From contig NZ_CP134867.1 in NCBI RefSeq assembly GCF_031954525.1, positions 2,852,001 to 2,916,000 on the forward strand: a stretch of DNA of 64,000 bases, given 5' to 3'. This document shows positions 9,060 through 18,118 of the stretch, in pieces (position 1 is the stretch's first letter; the number at the start of each line of letters is the position of its first letter). The notes under the pieces were generated by a model. That model was not told the DNA's origin and searched no databases. It saw only the letters and a list, made by a program, of their open reading frames with translations. Position numbers and translations under genes: made by a program. The DNA is from Dyella sp. BiH032. GTDB taxonomy: Bacteria; Pseudomonadota; Gammaproteobacteria; Xanthomonadales; Rhodanobacteraceae.

Positions 9060-10234
9060 TGCGCACGCTCGCCTCCGTACTGGCCGCGCATTATCTGGCG
9101 GCCTTCACCGCGCTGGGCATGCCCGTGTTCATGCCGCGCGTGCTCGCCGGCCTGGCACCCGGCGCGCCGGACTGGCTCAGCGGCCTGCTCTATGTGCTGC
9201 CCACCGTCTGCACCGCGCTGACCGCCACTGCCTGGGGACGCCTCGCCGACCGCTACGGCCGCAAGCTCTCGCTGATGCGCGCGCAGGCGGGACTGGCGCT
9301 GGGCTTCGTGCTGGCCGGTTTCGCACCCAGCCTGCCTTGGTTCGTGCTCGCCCTGGTCATCCAGGGCGCCTGCGGCGGCTCGCTGGCGGCAGCCAACGCC
9401 TATCTGGCCACGCAATCGCAAGGTGCATCACTGACGCGCGCGTTGGACTGGACGCAGTTCTCCGCGCGGCTGGCAATGGTGACCGCGCCCGCGCTGCTCG
9501 GCCTGGCGATGCAGTTCGGCTGGGCGCACGCGCTGTATCGCTATCTCGCGCTGCTGCCGCTGCTGGCCCTCGCGCTCACCTGGCTGCTGCCGGCCGATAC
9601 CGTCGAAGCCCCGGCCCGGAAGCCGCGCACCAGCGCCGCGGGAGAGATGCAGGATGACGCGCGCGAATGGTGGCCGCTGCTGAGCGTGCAGTTCCTGTTC
9701 TACTTCGCGATGGTCGTCACCTTTCCCTACTTCATCTCCTATAGCGAAGCGCTCGGCGTCGCCAGCGACAGCCATGCCGGCCTGTATTACAGCCTGCCGC
9801 ACCTGGTGTACCTCGCACTGCTGCCGTGGCTGCGCACCCGCTCGCCGGCGCCGCAGCGCCCCCTGCTGGCCGGCCTTGCGCTGTTCGCGGTCGCATGCGT
9901 GATCCATGCGCTGATCGCCGTTCCGTTCTGGCTCGCGCCGGCGCGGGTGCTCTACGGCATCGGCATGCTGCTGGCGATCGGCGGACTCAATCGCGCGCTG
10001 AGCCTGCTTGCCGGCCGCGGCGGCGCGGGCCGCCTGTTCGGTCGCTTCGATGCCTGCGGCAAATGGGCCGGCGCGCTGGGCGGTGTCGCCGCCGGAGTGC
10101 TGGTCCATCGCTGGGGGTTCGCCATGCCGTTCGTCGCCGCCGCCTGCGCGGGCGCGGGTGCGCTCGCCTGCGCGGCACGTGTCTTTCTCTTCCATCCACA
10201 GAGGCCACCGTATGTCTCAGCAAGCGATACGTGA
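9059..10234 (+). CDS. pvsC: MFS siderophore exporter (PvsC-like)
   Basis: 391 residues with about 12 membrane segments. The loop between segments 2 and 3 carries the major-facilitator motif RLADRYGRKLSLM, and the central loop around residue 190 (ADTVEAPARKPRTSAAGEMQDD) is hydrophilic, as usual for the family. In the vibrioferrin cluster the MFS protein PvsC exports the siderophore across the inner membrane. The start codon overlaps the stop of the preceding synthetase (TGATG), and its own 3' end runs 23 bases into the following gene. Export role is inferred from family and position. Confidence 0.82.
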   Translation: MRTLASVLAAHYLAAFTALGMPVFMPRVLAGLAPGAPDWLSGLLYVLPTVCTALTATAWGRLADRYGRKLSLMRAQAGLALGFVLAGFAPSLPWFVLALVIQGACGGSLAAANAYLATQSQGASLTRALDWTQFSARLAMVTAPALLGLAMQFGWAHALYRYLALLPLLALALTWLLPADTVEAPARKPRTSAAGEMQDDAREWWPLLSVQFLFYFAMVVTFPYFISYSEALGVASDSHAGLYYSLPHLVYLALLPWLRTRSPAPQRPLLAGLALFAVACVIHALIAVPFWLAPARVLYGIGMLLAIGGLNRALSLLAGRGGAGRLFGRFDACGKWAGALGGVAAGVLVHRWGFAMPFVAAACAGAGALACAARVFLFHPQRPPYVSASDT

Positions 10235-11966
10235 ACAGTGGTATGCGGCCCAGGCCGGCGCACAGGCCATCGAGCGCTGGCTGAATTGCTATCTGCGCGA
10301 GTTCGCCCTGCCCGACGGCCAGGCCGACCTGGACTACCGCGGTCTCGATCGGCCCGCCGGCCTGGCCTGCGGCGAGGGGCCGCTGCTGCGCATCGGCTTC
10401 GACCAGCCCGGCTACGCGCTGTGCGTGCGCCTGGTCTACGGCAGCCGGCTCGGGCGCTGTACCTATGCCTCGGCGCCGTACCTCAAGGCCGCGGGCGAGG
10501 CCTGGCGCTGTGCCGACGCGCGCACCACGATCCACTTCCTGCTGGAGCGGCTGGCGCCGGAATGCGGCTTCAACGAGGAGTTGCTCGCGCAGTCCGACAA
10601 CAGCATCGCCATCACCCGCCATCTGCTGGAACGCGCGGCCGCGGCGCCGACGCGCGGCGACAGCCTGATCGACGCCGAGCAAGGCATGCTGTGGGGACAT
10701 GCCATGCATCCGGCGCCCAAGAGCCGCGACGGCGTGCCGCTGGAACCCATGCTGGCCTGCTCGCCGGAAATCCGCGGCGAGTTCCCGCTGTACTGGTTCC
10801 GCATCGATCCGCGCCTGCTGCGCACGCTCGGTCGCGATGTCCGGGCCACGCTCGCGAAGGTGGCCGGCGCGGATGACTTCTATCCCTGCCACCCCTGGGA
10901 AGTCGAACGCGTGCTGGCGAACCCGCTGTTGCAGGAAGCACGCAGCCGCGGCTGGATCGAGCCGCTCGGAACGCGCGGCATGAACGTCCAGCCCACGTCC
11001 TCGGTGCGCACGCTGTATCGCGCGGAGCTGGATTACTTCCTCAAGATGTCGATCCACGTGCGCCTCACCAACTGTGTGCGCAAGAACGCCTGGTACGAGC
11101 TGGAAAGCGCGGTGGCGATGACTGAACTGCTGGAGCCGGCATGGCGCGACGTGGGCGAACGCGTGCCCGGCTTCGGCGTGCTGCCCGAGCCGGCGGCGAC
11201 CACCCTTGACTTCGGTGCGCTGGGCGGCGCGCCCGACGCGCAGCGGACGCTGGTCGAAAGCTTCGGCATCCTCTATCGCGACAACCCTGGCGCATTGGTG
11301 CGCGAGCGCTACCACCCGCAGGTTGCCGGCGCGCTGTTCGCCGTCGATCGCCATGGTGCCAGCGTATGCAAGGCCATGCTCCGCACGACGGTGTCTGCCG
11401 GCGGCTATGCCCGCGCAGCCGTCGCCTGGTTCGAAGCGTATGCCGGCCTGCTGCTCGACGGCGTGTGGCTGGCCTTTTTCCGGCACGGCATCGTGCTCGA
11501 ACCGCATCTGCAGAACACCGTGATCGGCTTCGACCGTGGCCTGCCTTCGCGCGTGTGGGTGCGCGACCTGGAAGGCACCAAGCTGGTGAGCGAGCGGTGG
11601 ACGGACCGGCAGCTGGACGAACTGTCGGAACGCGCGCGCCAGTCCGTCCTGTACAGCCAGGACCTGGGCTGGAAGCGCATCGGCTACTGCGCGCTGGTCA
11701 ACAATATTGCCGAAGCCATCTTCCATCTCGCCGACGGCGATGCCGCGCTCGAGGACCGGCTCTGGGACGCCGTCGGCGGCATCGCGCAGCGCTGGCAGGA
11801 CCGGCACGGCGCGCAGCCCCTGCTACAAGGCTTGCTGGAGGGCGCAGGACTGCCCAGCAAGAACAACCTGCGCACACGGTTGCTCAAGCGCGCCGACCGC
11901 GACTCCGACTACACCTACATCGCCAACCCGATCCGGCCCCAGGCCGTCGCGCGCCAGGTGGCGTGA
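10212..11966 (+). CDS. pvsD: NIS siderophore synthetase, IucA/IucC family (PvsD-like)
   Basis: 584 residues from ATG 10212, chosen because it has an AGAGG ribosome site and begins at MSQQAIREQW; the open frame further upstream lies inside the MFS gene. Family motifs are HAMHPAPKSRDGVPLEPML, YPCHPWEVERV, PTSSVRTLYR, LKMSIHVRLTN and, in the C-terminal half, HGIVLEPHLQNTVIGF with VRDLEGTKLV. It is the second of two synthetases, which together would attach two different groups to the citrate core. It overlaps the MFS gene by 23 bases. Confidence 0.85.
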   Translation: MSQQAIREQWYAAQAGAQAIERWLNCYLREFALPDGQADLDYRGLDRPAGLACGEGPLLRIGFDQPGYALCVRLVYGSRLGRCTYASAPYLKAAGEAWRCADARTTIHFLLERLAPECGFNEELLAQSDNSIAITRHLLERAAAAPTRGDSLIDAEQGMLWGHAMHPAPKSRDGVPLEPMLACSPEIRGEFPLYWFRIDPRLLRTLGRDVRATLAKVAGADDFYPCHPWEVERVLANPLLQEARSRGWIEPLGTRGMNVQPTSSVRTLYRAELDYFLKMSIHVRLTNCVRKNAWYELESAVAMTELLEPAWRDVGERVPGFGVLPEPAATTLDFGALGGAPDAQRTLVESFGILYRDNPGALVRERYHPQVAGALFAVDRHGASVCKAMLRTTVSAGGYARAAVAWFEAYAGLLLDGVWLAFFRHGIVLEPHLQNTVIGFDRGLPSRVWVRDLEGTKLVSERWTDRQLDELSERARQSVLYSQDLGWKRIGYCALVNNIAEAIFHLADGDAALEDRLWDAVGGIAQRWQDRHGAQPLLQGLLEGAGLPSKNNLRTRLLKRADRDSDYTYIANPIRPQAVARQVA

Positions 11967-11990
11967 CGAGCCCCCGCGAAGACACGCGCC

Positions 11991-13223
11991 ATGACACTTC
12001 ACTGTTTTCCCGAACCCATCGAAGCCGCGATCGCCCAATGGCGGGCGGAATCGCCCGAACCCATCTGCGCCTACATCTACGACCTGCAGGCCCTGGAGCG
12101 GCACGTGCGCTGGATGCGCGAGGCCTTGCCCGACGGCTGCGAGCTCTACTACGCCGCCAAGGCCAATCCCGAAGCGCCCCTGCTGCGCACCCTCGCGCCG
12201 TGGGTGCACGGCTTCGAAGCGGCCTCGGGCGGCGAACTGCGCTGGCTGCACGAACGGCAATCAGGGCATCCGCTGCTGTTCGGCGGCCCCGGCAAGCTGG
12301 ACAGCGAGCTGGCCCTGGCCGCATCGCTGCCCGCTTGCACGCTTCACGTGGAAAGCCTGGGCGAACTCGCGCGCCTGGCCGCCATCGCCGACCTATCGGA
12401 TAAGCAGGTACCGGTCTTCCTGCGCATGAACATCGCCGTGCCCGGCATCAGCGACACGCGCCTCATGATGGGTGGCAAGCCCACGCCGTTCGGCATGGAC
12501 GAAGGCGATCTGCCGCAGGCCGTGGCGATGCTGCGCCGGCATCCGCGACTGCGCCTGGAGGGTTTCCATTTCCATCTGATGTCCCATCAAAAGGACGCGC
12601 GCATGCAGCTGGACCTGGTGCGGGCGTATCTCGACGTCGTGCACCGGTGGAACGCCACCTACGGTCTGGACGTCGGCATGGTGAATGCCGGCGGCGGCTT
12701 CGGCGTCGACTACGCCGAGCCCGCGTCCTCGTTCGACTGGCTGCAGTTCTGCCAGGGCCTGCGCGGCGTGCTGCGCGAGCACGCGCGCGGCCTGCGCCTG
12801 CGCTTCGAGCCGGGCCGCTACGTCAGCGTGACCTGCGGCTGGTACGTGATGGAGGTGATCGACGTGAAGCGCAGCCATGGCGAGTACTTCGCTGTGGCGC
12901 GCGGCGGCACCCATCACTTCCGCACGCCGCCGGCACAGGGGCACGACCATCCGTTCCGCATCCTGCGCGGCGCGCATCCGCCGGCGATCGAAAACGAACG
13001 CGTCACCCTGGTCGGCCAGCTCTGCACGCCCAAGGACGTGCTGGCGCGCGCGCAACCCGTGCAGGCGCTGGCACCGGGGGACTGCCTGCTGTTCCCGCTC
13101 GCCGGCGCCTATGCCTGGAACATCTCGCACCAGAACTTCCTGATGCACCCGGCACCGCGCATGGTGTTTCTCGAAGCGAATGCCAGGGCGGCGTCGCCGG
13201 CATGGCCGTCGGTAGTGGCCTGA
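11991..13223 (+). CDS. pvsE: PLP-dependent decarboxylase, PvsE-like (Orn/DAP/Arg decarboxylase 2 family)
   Basis: 410 residues. The PLP lysine is Lys57 in YYAAKANP. GFHFHLMSHQ, VNAGGGFGVDY and RFEPGRYVS are the phosphate-binding and substrate loops of the fold-III decarboxylases, and LVGQLCTPKDVL carries the conserved active-site cysteine. In staphyloferrin B (SbnH) and vibrioferrin (PvsE) pathways this enzyme decarboxylates an amino acid joined to citrate, which would give the ethanolamine unit in vibrioferrin. It is the last gene of the operon, 24 bases after the synthetase. The next gene is on the opposite strand. Confidence 0.85.
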   Translation: MTLHCFPEPIEAAIAQWRAESPEPICAYIYDLQALERHVRWMREALPDGCELYYAAKANPEAPLLRTLAPWVHGFEAASGGELRWLHERQSGHPLLFGGPGKLDSELALAASLPACTLHVESLGELARLAAIADLSDKQVPVFLRMNIAVPGISDTRLMMGGKPTPFGMDEGDLPQAVAMLRRHPRLRLEGFHFHLMSHQKDARMQLDLVRAYLDVVHRWNATYGLDVGMVNAGGGFGVDYAEPASSFDWLQFCQGLRGVLREHARGLRLRFEPGRYVSVTCGWYVMEVIDVKRSHGEYFAVARGGTHHFRTPPAQGHDHPFRILRGAHPPAIENERVTLVGQLCTPKDVLARAQPVQALAPGDCLLFPLAGAYAWNISHQNFLMHPAPRMVFLEANARAASPAWPSVVA

Positions 13224-13289
13224 CGCTCCTTCCGCGCCATCCCCGCAACCAGCCGCATGCGCGGCGGATGCGGCGGCCGGCGCTTCGCC

Positions 13290-13823
13290 TCAGATCGAAT
13301 GGCGGTACGGGCGGCCCGCCCGGCAATCGAGGACGTCTTCCTGCGTCAGCCGTGCATAAGGACGCAGGCGCTCCACCTCGGCGACCATGGCGTCCTGCTT
13401 CTGCCGCAGCTGATCGAGCGATGAGCAGAACGCCGGCGTATGCGTGGCCTTCTGCGCGTCCGCCTCGATACCGCGCGACGCACCATCGAAACCGTGCACG
13501 ATCGAGCTCAGCAGCAGGCGCGGCACGGCGAACTTGGTCAAGTGATCGGCGGTATCGAATGACATGTCCGCCAGGGCGAGCGAAGCGGCCCGGTAATCGA
13601 GGGTGGCGCCGCGCTGCGCCTCCGTCGTCGGCACGGACTCCTTCCCGATGCTCACCTGCCCATCCACCGCGATGGTCGCAGCAGGTACGCCGGCGTCACC
13701 CCGAAGCTCCAGCGGTTGCCGGTGCATGGCGGCGCGATCGTCCTTCATGTCCCGCCGGGCTGCCTTCGTACAGCCCAGCAGCAGGATCAATGCAGATAAC
13801 AGCAGAATCGTTCGGACGTCCAT
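13290..13823 (-). CDS. Putative lipoprotein, possibly DUF2884/YggN-like
   Basis: 177 residues. ATG 13823 is chosen because it gives a lipoprotein signal MDVRTILLLSALILLLGC with a lipobox cysteine at residue 18. The mature part has a short beta-rich segment (ATIAVDGQVSIGKESVPTT, then QRGATLDYRAA) that resembles the start of DUF2884/YggN proteins, where an I-x-I-D-G strand is followed by an Arg-rich helix. That resemblance is from memory and needs a profile search. It converges on the siderophore operon and shares no obvious function with it. Role unknown; probably anchored in the outer or inner membrane facing the periplasm. Confidence 0.65.
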   Translation of the reverse strand: MDVRTILLLSALILLLGCTKAARRDMKDDRAAMHRQPLELRGDAGVPAATIAVDGQVSIGKESVPTTEAQRGATLDYRAASLALADMSFDTADHLTKFAVPRLLLSSIVHGFDGASRGIEADAQKATHTPAFCSSLDQLRQKQDAMVAEVERLRPYARLTQEDVLDCRAGRPYRHSI

Positions 13824-14004
13824 GCATTCGAGTCCCCATCGCAGAAGCGGGCGGCGCGGCGACGGCGTATGAAGCGCCGTCGCCGCAGTGATCGATACGA
13901 ACGGTGCCGAAGATAAGAAGCCCGCGATCCCTCGCCTTCTGCCAGAGGTCACGCCCGATGGGACGGTGCGCACGGCGTCTCCGCCCCTCCGCCGGCAGAT
14001 CGCC

Positions 14005-15180
14005 TCAGTCGGCGTAATCCTCCGCATGACTCAGGTCGTCCGTCGGCCACCAATAGCGGCCGTTATCCACGGGCGTGAAGGACGTGTTCCCATCGCCCTG
14101 GCGCACCTGATAGACGTTGTTGCGCCAGACCGACCCCTGCGCCGTGCCGCCCCAGAGATTGCCGTAGAGCGGCCCCCACAGTTCGCGCAGCTCCGCGGAG
14201 AACACATTGCCCGTGACGGTCAGGTTCGTCGCGTTGTTCAGCACGCCGAAGCTGAGCGCGTAGCCGTAGCCCGAGACGTAGTTGTTGGTGAAAGTGATGT
14301 GGTCGTAGACGCCGTCGCCCTGTAGCGCCAGGGCATTGGTGTTGCCCAGCGAGGCGATCGTGTTGTGATCGATGAACATCGGCCCGCCATTGCCTTCGCT
14401 CTGCGGCCCGATGCCGTCATGGTGATAGACGTTGTGCGAGGTGTCCGCGGCATCGTGAATGTAGTTGTTGGTCCATACGGAGGGGCGATCCGCAAAGCCG
14501 GTCGTCATTTCAAGGCCGGCATTGCCCCAGATATCGTTGTGATCCATGGTGGCCACCGCTTCATCCATGGTCGTCACCAGCTGCCAGGATTGCTTGTACG
14601 GCGTGCCCGGCGTCGTATGCGCCGAAGAGACCGTACCGTCATTGCCCGGCGGCATCGCGTACGCCGCCGGCTTGAACGTCGAATACAGGAACTTGACGGC
14701 GGTGTGCGCATACAGCTGCACCAGGTTGTCGTCCGGATCCGTGCCTTCGAACAGGCAGCCGACGAAGGTCAGGTCGTCGCCGTAGATCACCACCTTGGAT
14801 GCAAGGAATCGCTTGAAGGCGATGACGCTGTGGTCCGGAAAGGTCACGATGATCGGCTTCGTCGCGCTCATCCCGCTGGCGTAGTCGGTCAGGCGCCCCG
14901 GATAGGCGCCCAGGCCGAGGCCGCCGGCGTTCGCAGGCGTGTGGGCATAGCCGGTGTTGGAGAAGTCGGGCCAGTAGCCGGAGCCGTCGTTGGGACGGGC
15001 GGTCAGCGCCGTGGCCGTTGTGATGGTGGTGCGAGAGGCCGGCGCGTCGCCGCCATGCGGCATCGCGGCGGCGGACGTTCGATCCGACGATGCGTGGTGG
15101 GCGTGGGCAAGGCCTGAGGCCTGCGCGAAAACGAGGGCGGCGAATAGCTGAGTGCAAAGAACAGTGCGTGCGATCGGCAT
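14005..15180 (-). CDS. Secreted right-handed beta-helix protein
   Basis: 391 residues with a signal peptide (MPIARTVLCTQLFAALVFAQASGLAHA). The body has regularly spaced beta-helix rungs: KVVIYGDDLTFVGCLFEG, VKFLYSTFK, VWTNNYIHDAADTSHNVYHHDG, PMFIDHNTIASLGN, DHITFTNNYVSGYG, NLTVTGNVFSAEL and VWRNNVYQV. This matches the parallel beta-helix fold of pectate-lyase and carbohydrate-binding families. A polysaccharide-degrading or binding role outside the cell is plausible, but I cannot point to a catalytic residue. A GGGGTAAATC ribosome site precedes the ATG. Confidence 0.75.
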   Translation of the reverse strand: MPIARTVLCTQLFAALVFAQASGLAHAHHASSDRTSAAAMPHGGDAPASRTTITTATALTARPNDGSGYWPDFSNTGYAHTPANAGGLGLGAYPGRLTDYASGMSATKPIIVTFPDHSVIAFKRFLASKVVIYGDDLTFVGCLFEGTDPDDNLVQLYAHTAVKFLYSTFKPAAYAMPPGNDGTVSSAHTTPGTPYKQSWQLVTTMDEAVATMDHNDIWGNAGLEMTTGFADRPSVWTNNYIHDAADTSHNVYHHDGIGPQSEGNGGPMFIDHNTIASLGNTNALALQGDGVYDHITFTNNYVSGYGYALSFGVLNNATNLTVTGNVFSAELRELWGPLYGNLWGGTAQGSVWRNNVYQVRQGDGNTSFTPVDNGRYWWPTDDLSHAEDYAD

Positions 15181-15710
15181 GATTTACCCCTGGGTGAATG
15201 GAGCGAGGCGGCGAACAGGCGTCGCCGCCGTCATGGAAGAACGTCATTTGCATGTGTGCCGCGGCCTGCGCGTCCCGCCGCTCCGCGGCGCCGCAAGGCG
15301 AGCGGAGGCCATGTCGCCGCGGGAGCGTCGAAGGGCCGACGCCATCGCCGGCGATCCGAACGCTCGCGACTTTCCGTCTGCAGGGGGAAAGCTTCGAAGC
15401 CGGCATGGCGTGCCACGCTGTATACCGAAGGCTCGCCCGCGAGGATGTCGACGCGTTGGCGAAACGCCATGGTGCGTCGCGGGCACGCGCTCTTCTCCGC
15501 ACTCGCGCACGGTCAGGCGCATCGCCGTGATGCCTGGATTTTCCCGGCAAAAACATAAGTCCGCGCAGCGGATATCTGAACCCGCTTTGCCTTAGATAAT
15601 CGCCACGCGATCCGACCCGGCGCGGACACGTGCACGACAGGTGCGAACCGCACGGGCTACCATCGGCCGTCACCGCCGTGACGCCCTTTTCACAGCTTCG
15701 GGACCTCCTC
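15181..15710. other. Intergenic region between beta-helix and carboxylesterase genes
   Basis: About 530 bases with short overlapping open frames on both strands but none with a ribosome site or recognisable product. TAGATAAT near 15593-15600 could be the -10 element of the esterase promoter. The part around 15270-15320 is a GC-rich imperfect palindrome. Nothing else supportable is visible. Confidence 0.4.
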
Positions 15711-17306
15711 ATGTTCAAAGCCACCACGCATCCGCGCCGCATGTTCCTCGGGCTGGCCATCGCCCTGGCCACCTCGCCGCTTCTGGCGTCGGATGCCGCG
15801 CCGTCGGCGGAAGTCGCCACGGGGCGCCTGTCCGGCATCCACGACGCCGGCACCGGCTTGAACGCGTTCAAGGGCATCCCGTATGCCGCCCCGCCGGTGG
15901 GGCCGCTGCGCTGGAAGCCGCCGCAGCCTGCCGTGGCCTGGAAGGACGTGCGCAAGGCCGACCACTTCGGTCCGCGCTGCATGCAGCGCCCGATCTTCAG
16001 CGACATGGTGTTCCGCTCCGACGGCATGAGCGAGGACTGCCTCTATCTCAACGTCTGGACGCCTGCCGACGGCGCGGGAAAGAAGCTGCCCGTGCTGGTG
16101 TACTTCTATGGCGGCGGCTTCATCGGCGGCGACGGCTCGGAGTCGCGTTACGACGGCGCCGCCCTTGCCCGGCGCGGCATCGTGACGGTCACGGTCAACT
16201 ATCGGCTGGACGTCTTCGGCTTTCTCGCCACCCCCGCGCTCGCCGCCGAATCGCCGCGGCATGCCGCCGGCAACTACGGCCTGCTCGACCAGCATGCGGC
16301 GCTGGAATGGGTGAAGCGCAATATCGCCGCGTTCGGCGGCGATCCGGAGCAGGTCACCATCGGCGGCGAATCGGCGGGCTCCATGTCGGTCTCGGCGCAG
16401 ATGGCCTCGCCCCTGTCGAAGGGACTGATGCAGCGCGCCATCGGCGAGAGCGGCTCGATGCTCGGCAACCTCAACCCGACACCGCTGGCCCAGGCCATGC
16501 GCGAAGGCGACGACTTCCAGCGCCGGGTCGGCGCGCATTCGCTGAAGGAGCTGCGTGCGATGAGCGCGCAGACGCTGCTCGATGCCGCGGGCCAGCAGGG
16601 CGTGCCCGAATTCCGCCCGGATGTCGACGGCTATTTCTTCCCTCGCCTGCCCAAGGACATCTACGCGGCCGGCGAACAGGCGCACATTCCTTTGCTGCTG
16701 GGCGCGAACTCGCAGGAAGGCAGCTACCTCAACCTGCTCGGGAAGGACCAGGCGCCGACGCCCGCCAACTATCGCGCCGCCGTGCAGAAGCTCTATGGCA
16801 AGCATGCCGGCGAGGCGCTCAAGCTCTATCCGGGCGAAACCGAAGAACAAGTCAAGGCTTCCGGCACGGCGCTCGCGGGCGACCGCTTCATTGCGTTCTC
16901 GACCTGGGCATGGATGCGCGCGCATCGCCAGACCGGCAAGTCGCCGGTCTATTACTACTATTTCACTCAGGCGCGCCCGGCCAAGCGCGACGGCAGCGCC
17001 GGCCCGGACGCCGGTGCGGTGCACAGCGGCGAGATCGAATACGCGCTGGGCAACCTGCCCGGCAATACCGTGTATGCCTGGACCGACACCGATCGCCGCG
17101 TCTCCGAACTCACGCAGGCTTACTGGGCGCAATTCATCAAGACGGGCGATCCGAACGGCCCCGGGCTGCCGCACTGGCCGGTGGCGACGGACCAGGACGG
17201 AGGGTTGTCGCGCCAGGTGATTGGCGCGGATACACGGACCATCGTCGATCGCGACGCGGCGCGTTATGAGTTCCTGCAACGCATCGAGGGCAACGACCAC
17301 CTTTGA
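15711..17306 (+). CDS. Secreted type-B carboxylesterase/lipase
   Basis: 531 residues from ATG 15711; a GTG start at 15630 is possible but would put 27 residues ahead of the signal peptide MFKATTHPRRMFLGLAIALATSPLLAS. Family motifs are KGIPYAAPPVGPLRWKPP, SEDCLYLNVWTP, the oxyanion loop FYGGGFIGGDGS, and the nucleophile elbow GGESAGS with Ser221. GANSQEGSYL and the histidine in DAGAVHSGEIEYALGN provide the rest of the active-site region. It hydrolyses carboxylic esters, probably in the periplasm or outside the cell. Substrate is unknown. The gene stands alone on its strand. Confidence 0.9.
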   Translation: MFKATTHPRRMFLGLAIALATSPLLASDAAPSAEVATGRLSGIHDAGTGLNAFKGIPYAAPPVGPLRWKPPQPAVAWKDVRKADHFGPRCMQRPIFSDMVFRSDGMSEDCLYLNVWTPADGAGKKLPVLVYFYGGGFIGGDGSESRYDGAALARRGIVTVTVNYRLDVFGFLATPALAAESPRHAAGNYGLLDQHAALEWVKRNIAAFGGDPEQVTIGGESAGSMSVSAQMASPLSKGLMQRAIGESGSMLGNLNPTPLAQAMREGDDFQRRVGAHSLKELRAMSAQTLLDAAGQQGVPEFRPDVDGYFFPRLPKDIYAAGEQAHIPLLLGANSQEGSYLNLLGKDQAPTPANYRAAVQKLYGKHAGEALKLYPGETEEQVKASGTALAGDRFIAFSTWAWMRAHRQTGKSPVYYYYFTQARPAKRDGSAGPDAGAVHSGEIEYALGNLPGNTVYAWTDTDRRVSELTQAYWAQFIKTGDPNGPGLPHWPVATDQDGGLSRQVIGADTRTIVDRDAARYEFLQRIEGNDHL

Positions 17307-17494
17307 ACGACGCCCCGCACACCCACGATGGTGTGCGCGGACCGCGGCCATGCCGCTTCGCGACGCACGCTTGCGTGGAGCGGCCGGACTTCGACGCCAT
17401 CCATGGCATTTTCCAATGACTGAAATACGCCTGGGCCTGTGTTCTCGGCGGCGCGCGCGCACTAGGCTTTTCGCGCACCGTTCGAGGACATCCC

Positions 17495-18010
17495 ATGACG
17501 TTACGCAAAACGCTTCTGCTCGCCAGCCTGGCCCTCGCCGCCAGCTTCGCCCTCGGCGCCAAGGAGGCTCACCCCATGACGACGCCGGTCGCCGCCATCG
17601 AAGGCACCTGGGCACTGGATTTCGCGGACGTGCAACACTCCGACGGCACGCGCGCGCACGATTACGGCGATGCGCCCAAGGGCGTGATGCAGGTCGACGC
17701 CCAGGGGCATTACACGATCTTCATCTTCAACGGCTCCCGGCCGAAGTTCGCCGCGAACGACAAGGGCCAGGGCACGCCGGAGGAGATCCGCGCCGCCTTG
17801 ATGGGCACCAGCTCGCACTACGGCACCGTCGAGATGGATCCGGCGAAACACACACTGACCTTCCACATCGAAGGCTCCACCTTCCCCAACTGGGAAGGCA
17901 CCACCCAGGTGCGCAGCTACATGCTCAGCGGCGACCGGCTGAGCTACAAGGTGCCACCACGGCCGAACGGCGACATCCCGTTGACGGGATGGAAGCGGTT
18001 GCCGCGCTGA
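17495..18010 (+). CDS. Exported lipocalin-like domain protein
   Basis: 171 residues with a signal peptide (MTLRKTLLLASLALAASFALGAKEAHP) and then IEGTWALDFADVQHSDGTR, DYGDAPKGVMQVDAQGHYTIFIF and YKVPPRPNGDIPLTGWKRL. The IxGTW start, the GxMxxDxxGxY strand and the terminal W-K-R are typical of the lipocalin-like domain family Lipocalin_5. Such proteins form a small barrel that binds hydrophobic ligands, usually of unknown nature. It lies 188 bases after the esterase gene and could be transcribed with it. No closer function can be given. Confidence 0.72.
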   Translation: MTLRKTLLLASLALAASFALGAKEAHPMTTPVAAIEGTWALDFADVQHSDGTRAHDYGDAPKGVMQVDAQGHYTIFIFNGSRPKFAANDKGQGTPEEIRAALMGTSSHYGTVEMDPAKHTLTFHIEGSTFPNWEGTTQVRSYMLSGDRLSYKVPPRPNGDIPLTGWKRLPR

Positions 18011-18118
18011 GGCATACGCCGTAGGCGAGGACTACGCCCCAAAGGTCGTTCCATCGCCGCAGGCCTTCTTTCGGCACGCCTCCGATGGCCTGCTTGCCAT
18101 CGGCATCTTCGCGACCCG

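Noticed and set aside
17307..17494. Possible terminator hairpins between esterase and lipocalin-like genes
   Set aside because: Only weak GC-rich pairing without a T run.
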